Origin: Carettochelys insculpta
Taxonomy: Eukaryota; Chordata; Testudines; Carettochelyidae
Direction of reading: 5' to 3'
DNA: 64,000 nt
Assembly (NCBI RefSeq): GCF_033958435.1
Contig: NC_134137.1
Coordinates: 126,066,001-126,130,000 of the forward strand
Below, piece after piece: positions 46,867-57,995 of the stretch; within the stretch, counting starts at the first letter, position 1, and each line of letters begins with the position of its first letter. A model generated the notes under the pieces. It was not told the origin of the DNA. It did not search any database and saw only the letters and a list, made by a program, of their open reading frames with translations. Both the position numbers and the translations under genes were made by a program.

Positions 46867-49234
46867 TCATCTCAGCAGCCGCCCACAGGGAGGCTATAAT
46901 CCCCAATCTTCTTGCTGCTGCTGGGGGAACTGAGAGAGTAGCACAAGGGTAGAAATGAGCTCAGGTGACCATATATGAAAACAGACACTAGCACTGTCAG
47001 AAGCAAATGTTGAATATCTTCACAGAAGAAAACTGCCTCCCATGGAAAATCTCTCCTTCAGGTGCCACAGGCACTGTAAGATTACCTCATATCAAACTCT
47101 AGGGTGGCACACATGTATTAGTTTACATAGACCAGACCTAGCAAACAGTAGCTTGATGTTGAGAGGCCCTGGCTAATACTCATCTTTGCGGTCACTATCT
47201 TTCTTACATCTCTTGCCTCCTCAGTGACTTTCACATGCTGTTCCCTGGCAGAGAGGTTGTGTGCAAGTAACCCTCAGCAACATACCATGTACAAAGGATG
47301 CAGTGGAGAAGAGCATTGTTCACAGTCCAGACAACACTGGAAGCCATGTATATCAGAGTTCCAATAGAGATGTGAGCAGGATGAGACAACTCACTTCACC
47401 AGGGATATCAACAGAGTGGCAGATATGATGTATGAAATTCTTAAAGTTTCTTCCTGCATGAAACCTACATGGCAATGCTTCGTGCCTGTTACTGTTTTAT
47501 AGCTGGTGTACTCTGGCACCCAACTGGAGAATAAATAGTGTGCAGGTATTTGCTAACCATGCATTGTTTTGGCTCAGTCATTGCCATTTGGGGTTCACAC
47601 TTCAGTTAATGTAGCCAGATAACAGAAATGCAACTACTGTACCCTCTAGTTTTTTATAAAAGGGCAGAGGAAAGACTGGTTGCAGGGGTGTAGAAAGGTT
47701 TATCACCCACCGTACATCAACTTTATCCAGGCTCACCCAAGTGCAGCATCGTGGAAAGTAGAGCTCTCTATTATGAAAATGTAAAAGGTACCTAGAAAAA
47801 TTTGGGATGGGTTTTTTGTTTGCTTCTTTTCCCCCTTCCTGCATGCTGTTGTCAAACAAAATTGCACTGCAAAATTGGCCATAGGCATTATAGATTTTTT
47901 TCATTACACTGAAACAAAGACTCCTGTTCTGTACAACCAGAGTTTCTATGTTTCTGTAACTTGGATGAGAAAATTTGCCATTGATATGTTACGATAGAGG
48001 ATTCCAGCCCAGGGAAACAATTGTATGAAAATGTGTGGAAAGATTTTTTTTGGGTATCAAGCCAGGCCAAAGGTTTGGGGTCCTTTCTTTGACAGAAGGC
48101 TAAAGATGTTTCCCTTGGAAAGCAAAGCTAATTAATTTAATTGTGAGCCTACATATATATATTGGGAAACTTAAGAGCAATTGTAATACATGTAAAGAGG
48201 AACTTCAATATGCAGTAAAATCAGCCAAAAGTGACAGATTTATGGTGGCAGAGAAATCTGGATCATTGAATAGATTGGTCTGTAATGTCAATTCTAAGTT
48301 ATGAGAGGAACTTTTCAGAGAAACAGTCAAAGCCATCAGAGGAGAGTCTGAAAAAGAAAACCAATTAATAGAGATCTTTTTTCCCCTCAAGTGACATATG
48401 TTACTCACATCTGAGCAAGATGTTTTCTCTCTCCTCCGACAACGCAATACACAACACAGAAGGGAACTTCCATTTTTGAATTCTCATAATCAAGCGTTCA
48501 GCACACAACACAAAAGAGGGCATGTATGGGTTTATTTGTTTCTTTCTTTCTCTTTTAAAAGTGTTCAAATTTTATTTTCTTTTTTAAAAATTACATTTTT
48601 AAGAAACAGAGATTAACTCAAATGCCATAAATCCTTTGAACATGCCTGTCCTCCTCCTTTTCTGCCTTGGGGAACTGCTGTAAACAGAGAATCCTGTTGT
48701 AGTGGAAATGGATCTGCTCTCATAGCACTAGCTGGGAAAGTGATACAGACTATTTTAGCATTCTAAAGGTATATTTCACCCTCAAGTCTCATTGGGAATG
48801 TATCTCCTCATCAGGACCATCATCATTTGTATTTTAAACCTAAAGTAGTTTAGTCTGAGACGCTAAGAAGTTACTGAGACATCCAGAGCTAAGCTCCATT
48901 AAACCCTTTGACCTAAACCCTTATGAACAGCTATTAGTTCAGCGGGAAGAACATTATTGTGCCAGCACACAGTGTGAGTACAAATTCTTTTCTCTTTTTC
49001 TTGCTTTCCGTAACACTCCCCACCGCACCTCGAAAGTATTATGTTTTATATGATAAAGAAGAAGCCCCTAATGGATTATCAGATGAGATGTGATAACCAG
49101 TGGTTATGGATTGTTGTAAATATTTTATTAGTTGCAGCAAGATTGGACAGAATGGTTGGTTTACTGACTTTTGCTAGACTTTTAAAAACATTATTTAATT
49201 ACTTCCATTATTAGACTCAAACATAAAGAGTTGT
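46867..49234. other. Noncoding DNA
   Basis: No gene or RNA gene is recognised. Minus-strand open frames of 80-100 codons (47602-47904, 48205-48447) lack any domain or splice support. Confidence 0.45.
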
Positions 49235-49416
49235 TTTGTTTTTTTTTCAATTTTGTTGGTATGATGCCTCATGGGGCTTGAGATAAGACTATTGACAAGA
49301 GTGCCAACTTCTGTCAATTTACTGTCAATGGAATGTCTTAGAAATCTGGATGCTTCCTGTGTTTTGTTGACAAAACTCAAGTTTGGTCACCAAAAACCTC
49401 TAGTATAGACATAGCC
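49235..49416. mobile_element. Half of the TIR element that hosts the Harbinger insertion
   Basis: The complement of 27766-27922 matches along most of this piece: ttttgttggtatgatgcctc, gataagactattgacaa and ttttgttgacaaaact, ending cctctagtatagacatagcc. The left half is not recognised. Confidence 0.65.
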
Positions 49417-50176
49417 TCTGAGTCCCAGTGTGGAGACCTCCACCCATAAGGGTCACAGGGTCTCAGCCTATTACATGAGCCTAAGGCCTAACACCAAAAT
49501 TCCAGGTCCTTTACCTCTAGGAACTGTTAATTTTATTCTCTTAACTCCCACTGGTAGCCAGCCACAGTGGATGCTAGAGTCTAGTTAGGACAACCATGCA
49601 CACTGTTATGAAACATCTGCCCAATCCAGGCCTTCACATAAGCTGTGACTGAGAGTCAGCATCTCCACCTGATGTATATACACACTCAACCCGAAAACTT
49701 CCAGCTGATTGTCATGGGTGTCCTTATGCGGTATCACAGAACCCCCTTTCTCTAGACTATTTCAGTGATCCCCTTATTTACCTCCTTGCCAGCCTTGTTG
49801 CCATGGGCTGGTCTTGCTCCTAGGCCTTACCTAACAGTAGTGTAGTTATGGCATGAGCTGGTCCAACTCTTCTGGGTGAGAACAGCTTCAGCCCTGAAGC
49901 CCAGCTGAAATCCATCTGCCATCCTGGCTGCCCTCTGGTGGACCCAGTGCACTACAGGGAGTTCTGAAATCCAAACGCTGTGTATGTTTTGGGTAGCTTC
50001 TGTAGCAAACAAGCTGGGTTGTCTGTGCCTTGCCATTCTTTGTCATTTCTCCCTTGGAGTGGATATAAACGTTGTAACACTTTGATTTCTAGGACTCTAT
50101 TGTCAAAGCTCTGATAATAAAACTAAGCTTGAATACAGTGCTTCCCATCCATATCTCCAAAAGAGACTCAGGCCGA
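49417..50176. other. Noncoding DNA
   Basis: No gene is seen. Confidence 0.4.
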
Positions 50177-50184
50177 GTTTAAAG

Positions 50185-50561
50185 CAGTGAGGGGCAACCT
50201 AGTCTCATGAGCGCGCTGCATGAGTGGCCCTCCTTCAGCTCAGTGAGCCACAAGACCGTTGTAACCAAGATGGTGTCCCAGCATAGGGTGGTTTTGCTCA
50301 CTGCTCTTGCATACCTAGCCTTTGCAAGTTATGCTGATTGTATGATAGCAGCCCTTTGATTGGATGCAGAGGGAGTAATCAGCACACATCTCACTTCCTG
50401 TGCCCTTGCCTTAAGTGCATGTCACTTTGGTAATTCTGTTATGGAAAAAATACGTAGAAGAAAACCAGCAGAATCTACCAATCCTGTGGGCATGGGTAAC
50501 GGTAAACAGGTCTTGTGTGCCACATATAGGACGCCAGTGGACCCCATGTTGCCCACCACTG
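50185..50561. mobile_element. 377-bp hAT MITE with 8-bp target duplication
   Basis: The left end CAGTGAGGGGCAACCTAG and the right end, complement of CAGTGGTGGGCAACATGG, are hAT-type inverted repeats. The flanking octamers are GTTTAAAG (50177-50184) and ATTTAAAG (50562-50569), seven of eight identical. The body has no coding capacity. Confidence 0.85.
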
Positions 50562-50569
50562 ATTTAAAG

Positions 50570-51344
50570 CTAGTCTTCTCTTGGATTACACTGAGGGAAG
50601 TGACTGCTGTCTCCCTTGCGTGTAGGTCCTTCCCTCCCTTCAGGTGTATTTGCCACTTTACACGTAGGGGAATGAGAACTGTAGTCTCCCCTCAAGCCCA
50701 GAATCTAAATCAAGCTCATAACTCTTACAACTTTATTTGTGCATTGTAGTTTTTCAGAATCTTATTTCTGAAGTCAGCAGTTGTGCTGCTGTATAAAATG
50801 CAGAATTTCAGAATTTGAGACGTATCACACAAGAACTCAGTAGCGCCCTTTGAAATATCACCTTGTTCTGGATACTAACATTTAATACTTTACTTCAATC
50901 AGAAGGGAATTTGGCCTACTATGTTGTCAAGCCCCATGATGTAAGAAATGCAAAAAGGCTGACAAGAGGAGAGCGTATTACTTGTGGAATCAAGCGAAGC
51001 ACTTTTCCCTTTTAAAAAACCACCAAGGCAGCGGGTTTTTCTTCTTTCTTTTTGACACTTTACAAAACATGCTTCCATATTGTCCGACTGATGAACTAAC
51101 TGGCTGAATATCTTTTTTTTTCATAATTGTGGAAGACTGTTTCGAAACATTTTAAAGCTATTGTCACTTTGCACAGCATCTAATAACGTTTCAGACTATC
51201 TAGCTATTAAACATACCTAGAATCCCCACTGCATGTTTAGTCCAAATGTTTTAGTAAGTGAGTATTTGAAGCAATTGTCATTTATGGGGGCGCTTTTCCT
51301 TGTTCCTCTCCATAACCTGGCTGAGTAATTACCAAAGTGCCTGT
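50570..51344. other. Noncoding DNA
   Basis: No gene or repeat end is recognised. Confidence 0.4.
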
Positions 51345-51430
51345 AGCAAGGAGTCCTGTGGTACCTTAGAGTACAACAGGTCTGCTTATTATTTGTGAAG
51401 CTACAGACTAACATGGCTACCCCTCTGCAA
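51345..51430. mobile_element. Half of a foldback MITE
   Basis: agcaaggagtcctgtggtac at the left and ctacagactaacatggctac at the right are the outer arm of the family seen at 53832-53905. The partner arm is missing. Confidence 0.6.
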
Positions 51431-51503
51431 CTATTTGCCATGTACAGTGCATGTAACTATAAGTGTTGTTTATAGTGAGCAGTTTGCTCTTCTCACATTT
51501 CAG

Positions 51504-51643
51504 TTAGTGATACCATTGGTGGCTGTGGAACAACTGCTTCCAATGGTAAAGTCACACACCATGGAAACCAACGTCACCAAATTAATTAGACAAGTGAAGC
51601 AAATCAGTTCTAGGAAAAAAGCAATGCTAGAAAAGGAAATATT
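51504..51643 (+). CDS. Candidate internal exon of an unidentified host gene
   Basis: A 140-bp segment is flanked by a strong acceptor (ctcttctcacatttcag ending at 51503) and a consensus donor (gtaagt at 51644). Exactly one of the three forward frames is open throughout. It encodes 46 residues, among them VEQLLPMVKSHTMETNVTKL followed by IRQVKQISSRKKAMLEKEI, a lysine-rich helical, coiled-coil-like sequence. The exon leaves two bases of a codon at its 3' end. I do not recognise the protein. No second exon with matching phase was found in the window, so the flanking introns would have to be long. A decayed exon or a chance splice pair cannot be excluded. Confidence 0.4.
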
Positions 51644-51730
51644 GTAAGTCTGGGCAGATTTTACTCCTTTCAAAGATGGTTGTGGCCTAGTGTGTCTAAT
51701 GCATCCATAGACTATAGTCACCATATCCAC

Positions 51731-52129
51731 ACAACATTCACATCAGTTGTATAAACAGAAACACCGAAGGTTTCTCAGCTTTCTATTGTATATTTTATCC
51801 TGAAAAAAAAATAGCTCCAGGTTTCTGCTTCCAAGAAGTCATTGTTAATTGCTTTGCAGCACTTTCCTAGTGAGTAAACTTCTTACTCACTAGGTTCATT
51901 CTGATCTTGAGGAGAAGGAGGTCCGCAGCCTTCAGCAAATCTGAGACTCTTCAGCCTCTTCAGCCTTTAATCATTGCAAATTTCATCCAGGAGACAATCA
52001 GATGCAGTGTCCTTATGAAATATAGCTGCCATGGAAAAGGCAAAACGGGAAGATGATGGGACAGGTTTTCCTTACAATTAAATGATGCTGGTAAAGAAAT
52101 AGGTGGGATGAAATTAATTATTATCTGTT
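51731..52129. other. Noncoding DNA
   Basis: No gene or repeat is recognised. A short inverted pair (tagtgagtaaact against cttactcacta) lies near 51868-51895. Confidence 0.35.
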
Positions 52130-52265
52130 ATTTATTGCTATTATGACAGTGCTTAGAGGCTAGTGCCTCATTGTGCTAGACATTGCAAGAAAAAAAATAA
52201 CAAAGAGATAGTCTCCTGTCTGAAGAACTCAAAATCTAACTATAAAGCTATGAACAGCCTGTGGA
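52130..52265. repeat. Ancient interspersed repeat fragment
   Basis: The order tatttattgctattatgaca, tgcctcattgtgctagacat, agatagtctcctgtctgaag and aactcaaaatctaact matches a widespread amniote repeat ending that reads like 'attgtgctaggcactgtac ... agagcttacaatctaa'. It is old and diverged. Confidence 0.5.
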
Positions 52266-52362
52266 TATAAAAGATAGACTAGGGGAGCACAAGGAAACAA
52301 TGAGATAATACTGGTCAGCATGATAAACACTGGTCAATGCACCTCAGCTGCCTACTTATTCT

Positions 52363-52412
52363 ACCCTCTCTCTCTCTCTCTCTTTCTCTTTTTCTGTCTC
52401 TGTCTCTCCAGA
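52363..52412. repeat. (TC)n microsatellite
   Basis: A TC run with TTTC and TGTC interruptions. Confidence 0.9.
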
Positions 52413-52495
52413 AGTTCGTCCTGTGAAAGTTATTACCTCACCTACCTTGTCTCTCCAATATCCTGGGACTGACATGGCTACAACTACACTGAATT
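52413..52495. mobile_element. Half of a foldback MITE (22283 family)
   Basis: The arm gttattacctcacctacctt, gtctctccaatatcctggga and gacatggctacaactacact matches the right arm of 22283-22465. The microsatellite adjoins it directly. Confidence 0.6.
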
Positions 52496-53831
52496 CTTCT
52501 GGGTGTCAAATAAAAAGGCCTATCTGGCAGGGTGGATTTTCTGGGGGTAAGAAAAAAACCTACCTAGAATTTCTAGTTACCATTATCATTTAATCATTTC
52601 TATAACTGAAAGTTATTTTGAAAAACTCAGGCCAACTCACTGTTTCGTCTATTTTTTTTCCATTCATAGAAGGAATAAATTTTGTTATGTGCACCAAGAC
52701 ATGCACCGATGTGCACCACCATAAAAATACATGCTGCTGGCTGCAGGCATCTGTGGGTCCTCTGCTAATCAGCCGCACAGAACCTGAATTTCTCCTGGGC
52801 AGCCGCTTAAGTGTTCAGTTTACAGGAACACTCGTCCAACTCCTGCAGAAGTCAAGAAGAGTCTTTCCATTGACTCCAGTGAGAACTGGATAAGTCTCAA
52901 GAAGAACACGCACATTCTAAAATAATCCTTCGGCACACACACCTTCTATTATCCCAGCCCCCAAGAGGAATCATCACTTCTGGGAGACCCTGTGTGCTGC
53001 AGTTTCTCGATTATGGTTCTCACTATCTTGTCCTTTTCTACGAAGGAACCATTCTGTAAACATGTACTTGTCTTTTCTGTATCCTGCAGCCATGGAAGGC
53101 AATGTTGTGATAACTTAAATATATGTTCTTCTTTTCCATCTGACAGTAACACTTCATATTATGTACACAGTGCAACACAAAGCATTGGCAATAATTCAAT
53201 CTTATTAGAGTAATTCTTAATAAAGATAGTTAAAACACACACAGTCTATACTTGCTTTAACTTCTTTAATTATGCCTGTACTCTGCAAGGTTTCTAATTA
53301 TATGCAAACATTTTCAGTTGTTTCATGATTGTTTGTATGCTTCCCATTTGTTTCATCTAACTTAGGTTTTTGTAAAGACAATGAATGCTTTTTCCAGAAG
53401 TGTAATTATATGGAACTGCTCACCTCATACACAGCTTCTAGAATTTAGTGAGCTCCCTTTTATACTTGATTTTACAGCTGGGAAGGAAAAGTGAAAAAAA
53501 AAGCAGGGCAAGAGACTGGCCTCGGGTCACATAGCAAGAGAATGTCTCAGCCTATATCTGATGGTGATTAAACAGCCATTAGAAATACAGGAAACCAGAG
53601 TTAAAGGTTAAACTTAAAAGTAGCCCAAACATTTAAAAGTATTAAAATGGACAGTTAAGAAACTCAAACAATCTTAAATCTGCCCTGCAGCAACATTACT
53701 TTCCCAGACTTCTCTTCTGGCCTTTCAAACCTGCTTTGTAGGGTGTGTTGCTCTGGGATCAAGGACTTTTCCGTATAATTTTAAGAAGTCTGAATTCAAT
53801 GACTGTGGCAATCTTAAATCTTAGGAAGACA
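52496..53831. other. Noncoding DNA
   Basis: No gene is recognised. A 91-codon open frame at 52618-52893 lacks a known domain. Confidence 0.4.
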
Positions 53832-54050
53832 CTAGTCTATGAGGTGCCACAGGACTTCTTATTGTTTTTGGAGATACAGACTCACACGGCTACCCCTCTG
53901 ATACTTGTTATCATTCATTAGGTAATGAGTTTTCATGGGTAAGACCCACTTCAGACTGAAAATTTAAAGAAGTGGGTCTTACCCACAAAAGCTCATTACC
54001 TAATAAATAATGTTTTTACTCTTTAAGGTACTACAGGACTGCTTCTCTAC
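53832..54050. mobile_element. Foldback MITE with adjoining half-copy
   Basis: 53832-53905 is the outer arm tagtctatgaggtgccacag, gacttcttattgttttt and acacggctacccctctgata. It is followed by a palindrome at 53919-54003 in which attaggtaatgagttttcat faces aaaagctcattacctaat across gacccacttcag...gaagtgggtc. The end ggtactacaggactgcttct closes it. Two related families are merged here. Confidence 0.65.
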
Positions 54051-54117
54051 TGCTATGTGTCCTTCACCAACATACTAACCTTTCCAGTTTTCTTCTAAAT
54101 GCTATAATTTAATTAAC

Positions 54118-54640
54118 TGGATGTAGAGGTTAGAAAGTTTGGCCCAGATTCACAAAGGTACTAAAGTGCCTAAATTCCAGTTTGATGCTCCACTGTGTGC
54201 CATAAAAATGCTGCTTGGTTGCTGTTTTCCCATAGGCATATGGATTGCTAAACCCCAGCACAATCCACCAACTGAGATCTGATAGGCATTTTTCCAATTC
54301 ACTGTGGGTCCAATCCCCTGGGTGAGCTCAGGGGCCATCTACTGAATTGTTTCCCATTTTTTCCCTAGCTGCAGAAGGAAGTGGTGGTGGTGTCCACCTT
54401 ATAACTGTTCGCCCAGTGGCTAGAGTACTCACCTGGGTTGTGGGGGACACACATTCAATTCTCCCTTGTGCCGGAGAAGGAGAATAGATTTGGATAGGGG
54501 TCTCCCACACCTCTTTTGAGAGGTGTGGAAAACCCCTATCTATCCAGTGCACTATCCCACTATGGGTTATTCTGGTGTGCTCTCCCACGCCCTTCCTTCT
54601 TATTGAAATTGTTCCACTGTGTATAAATTATTGAAGAGCC
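54118..54640. repeat. Composite of interspersed repeats with paired tRNA-like heads
   Basis: 54130-54180 has the 'ggcccagattcacaaaggta' repeat common in reptiles. 54408-54470 reads like a tRNA-derived SINE head on + (gcccagtggctagagtactc then a B-box-like acattcaattctc). 54500-54570 carries a similar head on the minus strand (tagtgggatagtgcactgg). The two form an inverted pair. No intact tRNA gene is present. Confidence 0.5.
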
Positions 54641-54887
54641 AATGGAGCCTTTCTGGATAGAAGGCAATAGATAATACTGCAGGAACAGCAAGCTGCCCAA
54701 AACAAGGAGGAGAACTGGAAGCATGTTACCTCCAGGAAGAGAAAACCAGTTCAAGTCTCTCCAATTCCACTGGAGTCAAGTAACTGCTTTCAGCCTCTCT
54801 CCACAGGTGATACAGCAGAGATAATTGGGGCTGATACCTCACAGGGATTGGATCTGAAAGAGTCCCTAATGGTTTCTAAGGCATGGG

Positions 54888-55448
54888 ATGCGCAGACCTA
54901 GGGATGGGAGTTCTATGACCACCACCCCTAAGAGAAAAAGATGGGTGGTGGTGGTCAGGGACTGCCTCCTAAGAGGGATGGAGTCATCCATCTGCCATCC
55001 GGACCTAGAATCCTGGCAAGTTTGCTGCTTGCCTGGAGCTAGAATCCAGGATCTTACAGAGTCCCTACCAAAAATAGTTAAACCTGTAGACTATTACACC
55101 TTCCTACTTCTCCACGTGGGAACCGATGATACATCTAAGAGCAACTTTGAAGAGATCATGGCGGATTATGTAACCCTATGAAGGAAGATCAAGGAATACT
55201 GTGCACAAGTGGTGTTCTTGTCCATCCTCCCTGTGGAAGGAAGGGGTCCGCAGAGGGATCATCAAATTGCAGGGGTAAATGCGTGGTTGCGTAGGTGGTG
55301 TAGCAGGGAAGGATTTGGTTTCTTTGACCATGGGATCCTCTTTCATGAACAGGGATTGCTGGGAAGAGATGGGATCCACCTCACAAAGACAGGGAAGTGC
55401 TTCTTTGCGGGCAGGCTTGCAAACCTAGTGAGGAGAGGTTTAAACTAG
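54888..55448 (+). pseudogene. CR1 ORF1 esterase-like (SGNH) domain, decayed
   Basis: Many amniote CR1 elements have an ORF1 with a GDSL/SGNH esterase-type fold. Here the block I strand reads VVVVRDCLLRG, so the family GDS is RDC: the catalytic serine is a cysteine. Block III reads LLLHVGTDDTS, where the usual Asn is Asp. The C-terminal block keeps the Asp and His (GRDGIHLTKTGKCFFAGRLA). A TGA at 55179-55181 interrupts the frame, which then resumes unchanged (VVFLSILPVEGRG). The true start is not visible. The domain is inactive on both grounds. Confidence 0.65.
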
Positions 55449-55553
55449 GTTGGTTGGGGGCAGGTGACACAAGCCCTGGGGTAAGTGGGGAAGGAGGAGG
55501 GAACAATCAAGTCAGTTTCCTGGGTGAAGTGGAGAAAGTAGGTCAATTGGCCC

Positions 55554-56194
55554 CCTCTCTAAGGTGTTTGTACACTAATGACAGAAGCTTGGGGAACAAA
55601 CAAGAAGAATTAGAGGCCCTGGCACAGTCAAAGAAGCATGAGGTGGTTGGAATAACGGAGACTTGGTAGGACAACTCGCATAACTGGAGCACGGTCATGG
55701 AAGGTTATAAACCGTTTAGGAAGGACAGACAGGGGAGAAAAGGAAGAGGAGTTGTGCTCTATGTCAGGGAGCGGTATGATTGCTCAGCGCTCCAGTATAA
55801 GAAACGAGGAAAACCAGGTGAGTTTCTTTGGATTAAGCTTAGAGGCAGAAGTAACAGAGGTGATATTGTAGTTTGTGTCTGCTATAGACCGCCAGATCAG
55901 GGAGATAAGATAGATGAGGCTTTCTTCAGACAGCTAAGTGAAGCTTCCAAATCACAGGCCCTGGTTCCCATGGGAGACTTTAATCATCCGGACATTTGTT
56001 GGGAGACCAATACATCAGTACACAGACAATCCAGGAAGTTTGTGGAGAATGCTGGGGATAACTTCTTGGTACAAGTGCTGAAGGAACTGACCAGGGGCCA
56101 TGTGCAACTTTACCTGCTGCTCACAAACAAGGAAGAACTAGTTGGAGAAATAGAAGTGGGAAGAAACCTGGGCTGCAGCTGGCAAGGGATGTGA
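55554..56194 (+). pseudogene. CR1 ORF2 endonuclease (APE-like) part, broken
   Basis: The APE-type endonuclease nicks target DNA to prime reverse transcription. Motifs in order are LRCLYTNDRSLGNKQEELEA, VVGITETW, the RKGRGVVLYVRERYD strand, GDIVVCVCYRPPDQGD and the catalytic-loop MGDFNHPDICWE. A TAG at 55667-55669 replaces the codon after ETW, and the frame continues beyond it. At about 56178 (gggctgcagctggcaaggg) the sequence jumps from the endonuclease straight into the pre-RT linker, with a change of frame. The final endonuclease strands, including the usual histidine motif, are lost. Confidence 0.8.
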
Positions 56195-57880
56195 AGAGTA
56201 AGGAGAAGGGGTTCTGTAGGCATGTTAACAACAAATGTGTTATCAGAGAATGTATGGGGGCATTACTGGATGAGGGAGGTAACCTAGTGACAGATGATGA
56301 AGGAAAAGCTGAAGTACTCAATGCTTTTTTTGCCTCAGTCTTCAAGGACAAAGTCAACTTCCACATGATGGTCTTAGACAATGCAGTATGGGAAGGTGGG
56401 GGGCAGCCATCTGTGGGGAAGGAACAAGTTCTAAGATATCTAGAAGAACTAGATGTACACAAATCAATGGGTCTGGATTCAATGCACCCAAGGGTACAGA
56501 GGGAATTGGCAGAGGTGATTGCTGAACCTTTGCCAATTTTCTTTGAAGACTCTTGGAGATTGAGGGAGATACCAGATGACTGGAAAAAGGCAAAAGTAAT
56601 GTCCATCTTTAAAAAAGGAAAGAAGGACAATCTGGGGAACTATAGACTGGTCAGCCTTACCTCAATCCCTGAGAAAATAATGGAGAGAATCCTCAAGGAA
56701 TCCATTTTGGAGCACTTGGAAGAGGGGAAAGTGATCAAAAGTAGCCAACATGGATTCACCAGGGGCAAGTCCTGCCTAACTGATCTGATTAGCTTCTATG
56801 ATGAGGTAACAAGCTCTGTGGACATGGAGAGGTCAGTGGATGTGATATACCTTGACTTCAGCAAAGCTTTTGATACGGTCTCCCACAACATTCTTGTCCA
56901 TAAGTTAAAGAAATATGGTTTGGATCCTTGGATTATAAGATGGATAGAAAGCTGGCTTGATGGTCAGGCCCAACAGGTAGTGGTCAATGGCTCAATATCT
57001 GGATGGCAGTCGGTGTCAAGCAGAGTGCCACAAGGCTCAGTTCTGGGGCCAGTGTTATTCAACATCTTTATTAATGACCTGGATTAAGAACTGGATTTCA
57101 CCTTCAGCAAGTCTGTGTATGACACAAAACTAGGAGAAGAGGTAGATACGTTGGAGGGTAGCAAGAGAATCCAGAGTGACCTGGATAAATTGGAAGACTT
57201 GGCCAAAAGAAATCTGTTGCAGTTCAACAAGGAGAAGTGTAGAGTCCTGCATCTGAGGTGGAAGAATCCCAAGCATTGTTACAGGCTGGCGACCGACTGG
57301 CTCAGCAGCAGTACAATGGAAAGGGACCTAGGGGTTATGGTGTATGAAAGGCTGGATATGAGTAAACAGTGTGTCCTTGTAGCCAGGAAGGCTAACGGCA
57401 TACTAGGATGCATTAAGAGGAGCATTTTGAGCAGATCTAGAGAAGTGGTTGTTCCCCTCTATTCGGCACTGGTGAGGCCACATCTTGAATGTTGTGTCCA
57501 GTTTTGGGCCCTCCAGTATAAGAAGGATGTGGATGTGTTGGAGCAGGTTCAGTGGAGGGCAACAAAAATGATTAAGAGGCTGGAGCACAAGACCTATGAG
57601 CACAGGCTGAGGGATTTGGGCTTGTTTAGTTTACAGAAGAGAAGACGTAGGCGTGATTTAATAGTAGCCTTCAGCTTCCTGAAGGGGAGCTGTAAAGAGG
57701 AGGGTGAGGAACTGTTCCCAGTGGTGTCAGATGGCAGAACAAGAAGTAATAGTCTGAAGATGAAGAGAGGGAGGTGTAGGTTAGGTATTAGGAAAAACAA
57801 CTTCACCAGGAGGGTGGTGAAGCATTGGAATGTGTTGCCCAGAGAGGTGGTGGATTCTTCCTCCCTTAAGGTTTTTTAAG
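56195..57880 (+). pseudogene. CR1 ORF2 reverse-transcriptase part, broken
   Basis: The open piece 56191-57087 covers [85 protein letters not shown] and [20 protein letters not shown], ending in TAA at 57085-57087. The same frame resumes after it (57115-57879) with SVYDTKLGEEVD, where the first Asp of the catalytic pair is Tyr, and then thumb and C-terminal text [20 protein letters not shown] to VVKHWNVLPREVVDSSSLKV. The stop lies at the same codon as in the 41-kb copy. It is non-functional. Confidence 0.88.
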
Positions 57881-57995
57881 TCCCAGCTTGACAATGTCCT
57901 GGCTGGGATGACTTAATGGGGGTTGATCCTGCTTGAAGCAGGGGGCTGGACAATATAACCTACTGAGGTCCCTTCCAGCCCTATAATTCTGTGAG

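Larger units (their letters stand above)
54770..57995 (+). mobile_element. Long CR1 LINE copy, internally deleted
   Basis: It contains the 3' part of ORF1, the endonuclease part of ORF2, the reverse transcriptase and the CR1 tail (ccctataattctgtg). About the middle of ORF2, between endonuclease and RT, is missing. The RT half is very similar to 40317-42195. The 5' edge is approximate. Confidence 0.9.

Noticed and set aside
54400..54475. Possible tRNA gene
   Set aside because: A-box and B-box-like phrases are present, but there is no foldable acceptor stem or normal anticodon arm, and an inverted partner lies close by, so it is a SINE-like repeat.
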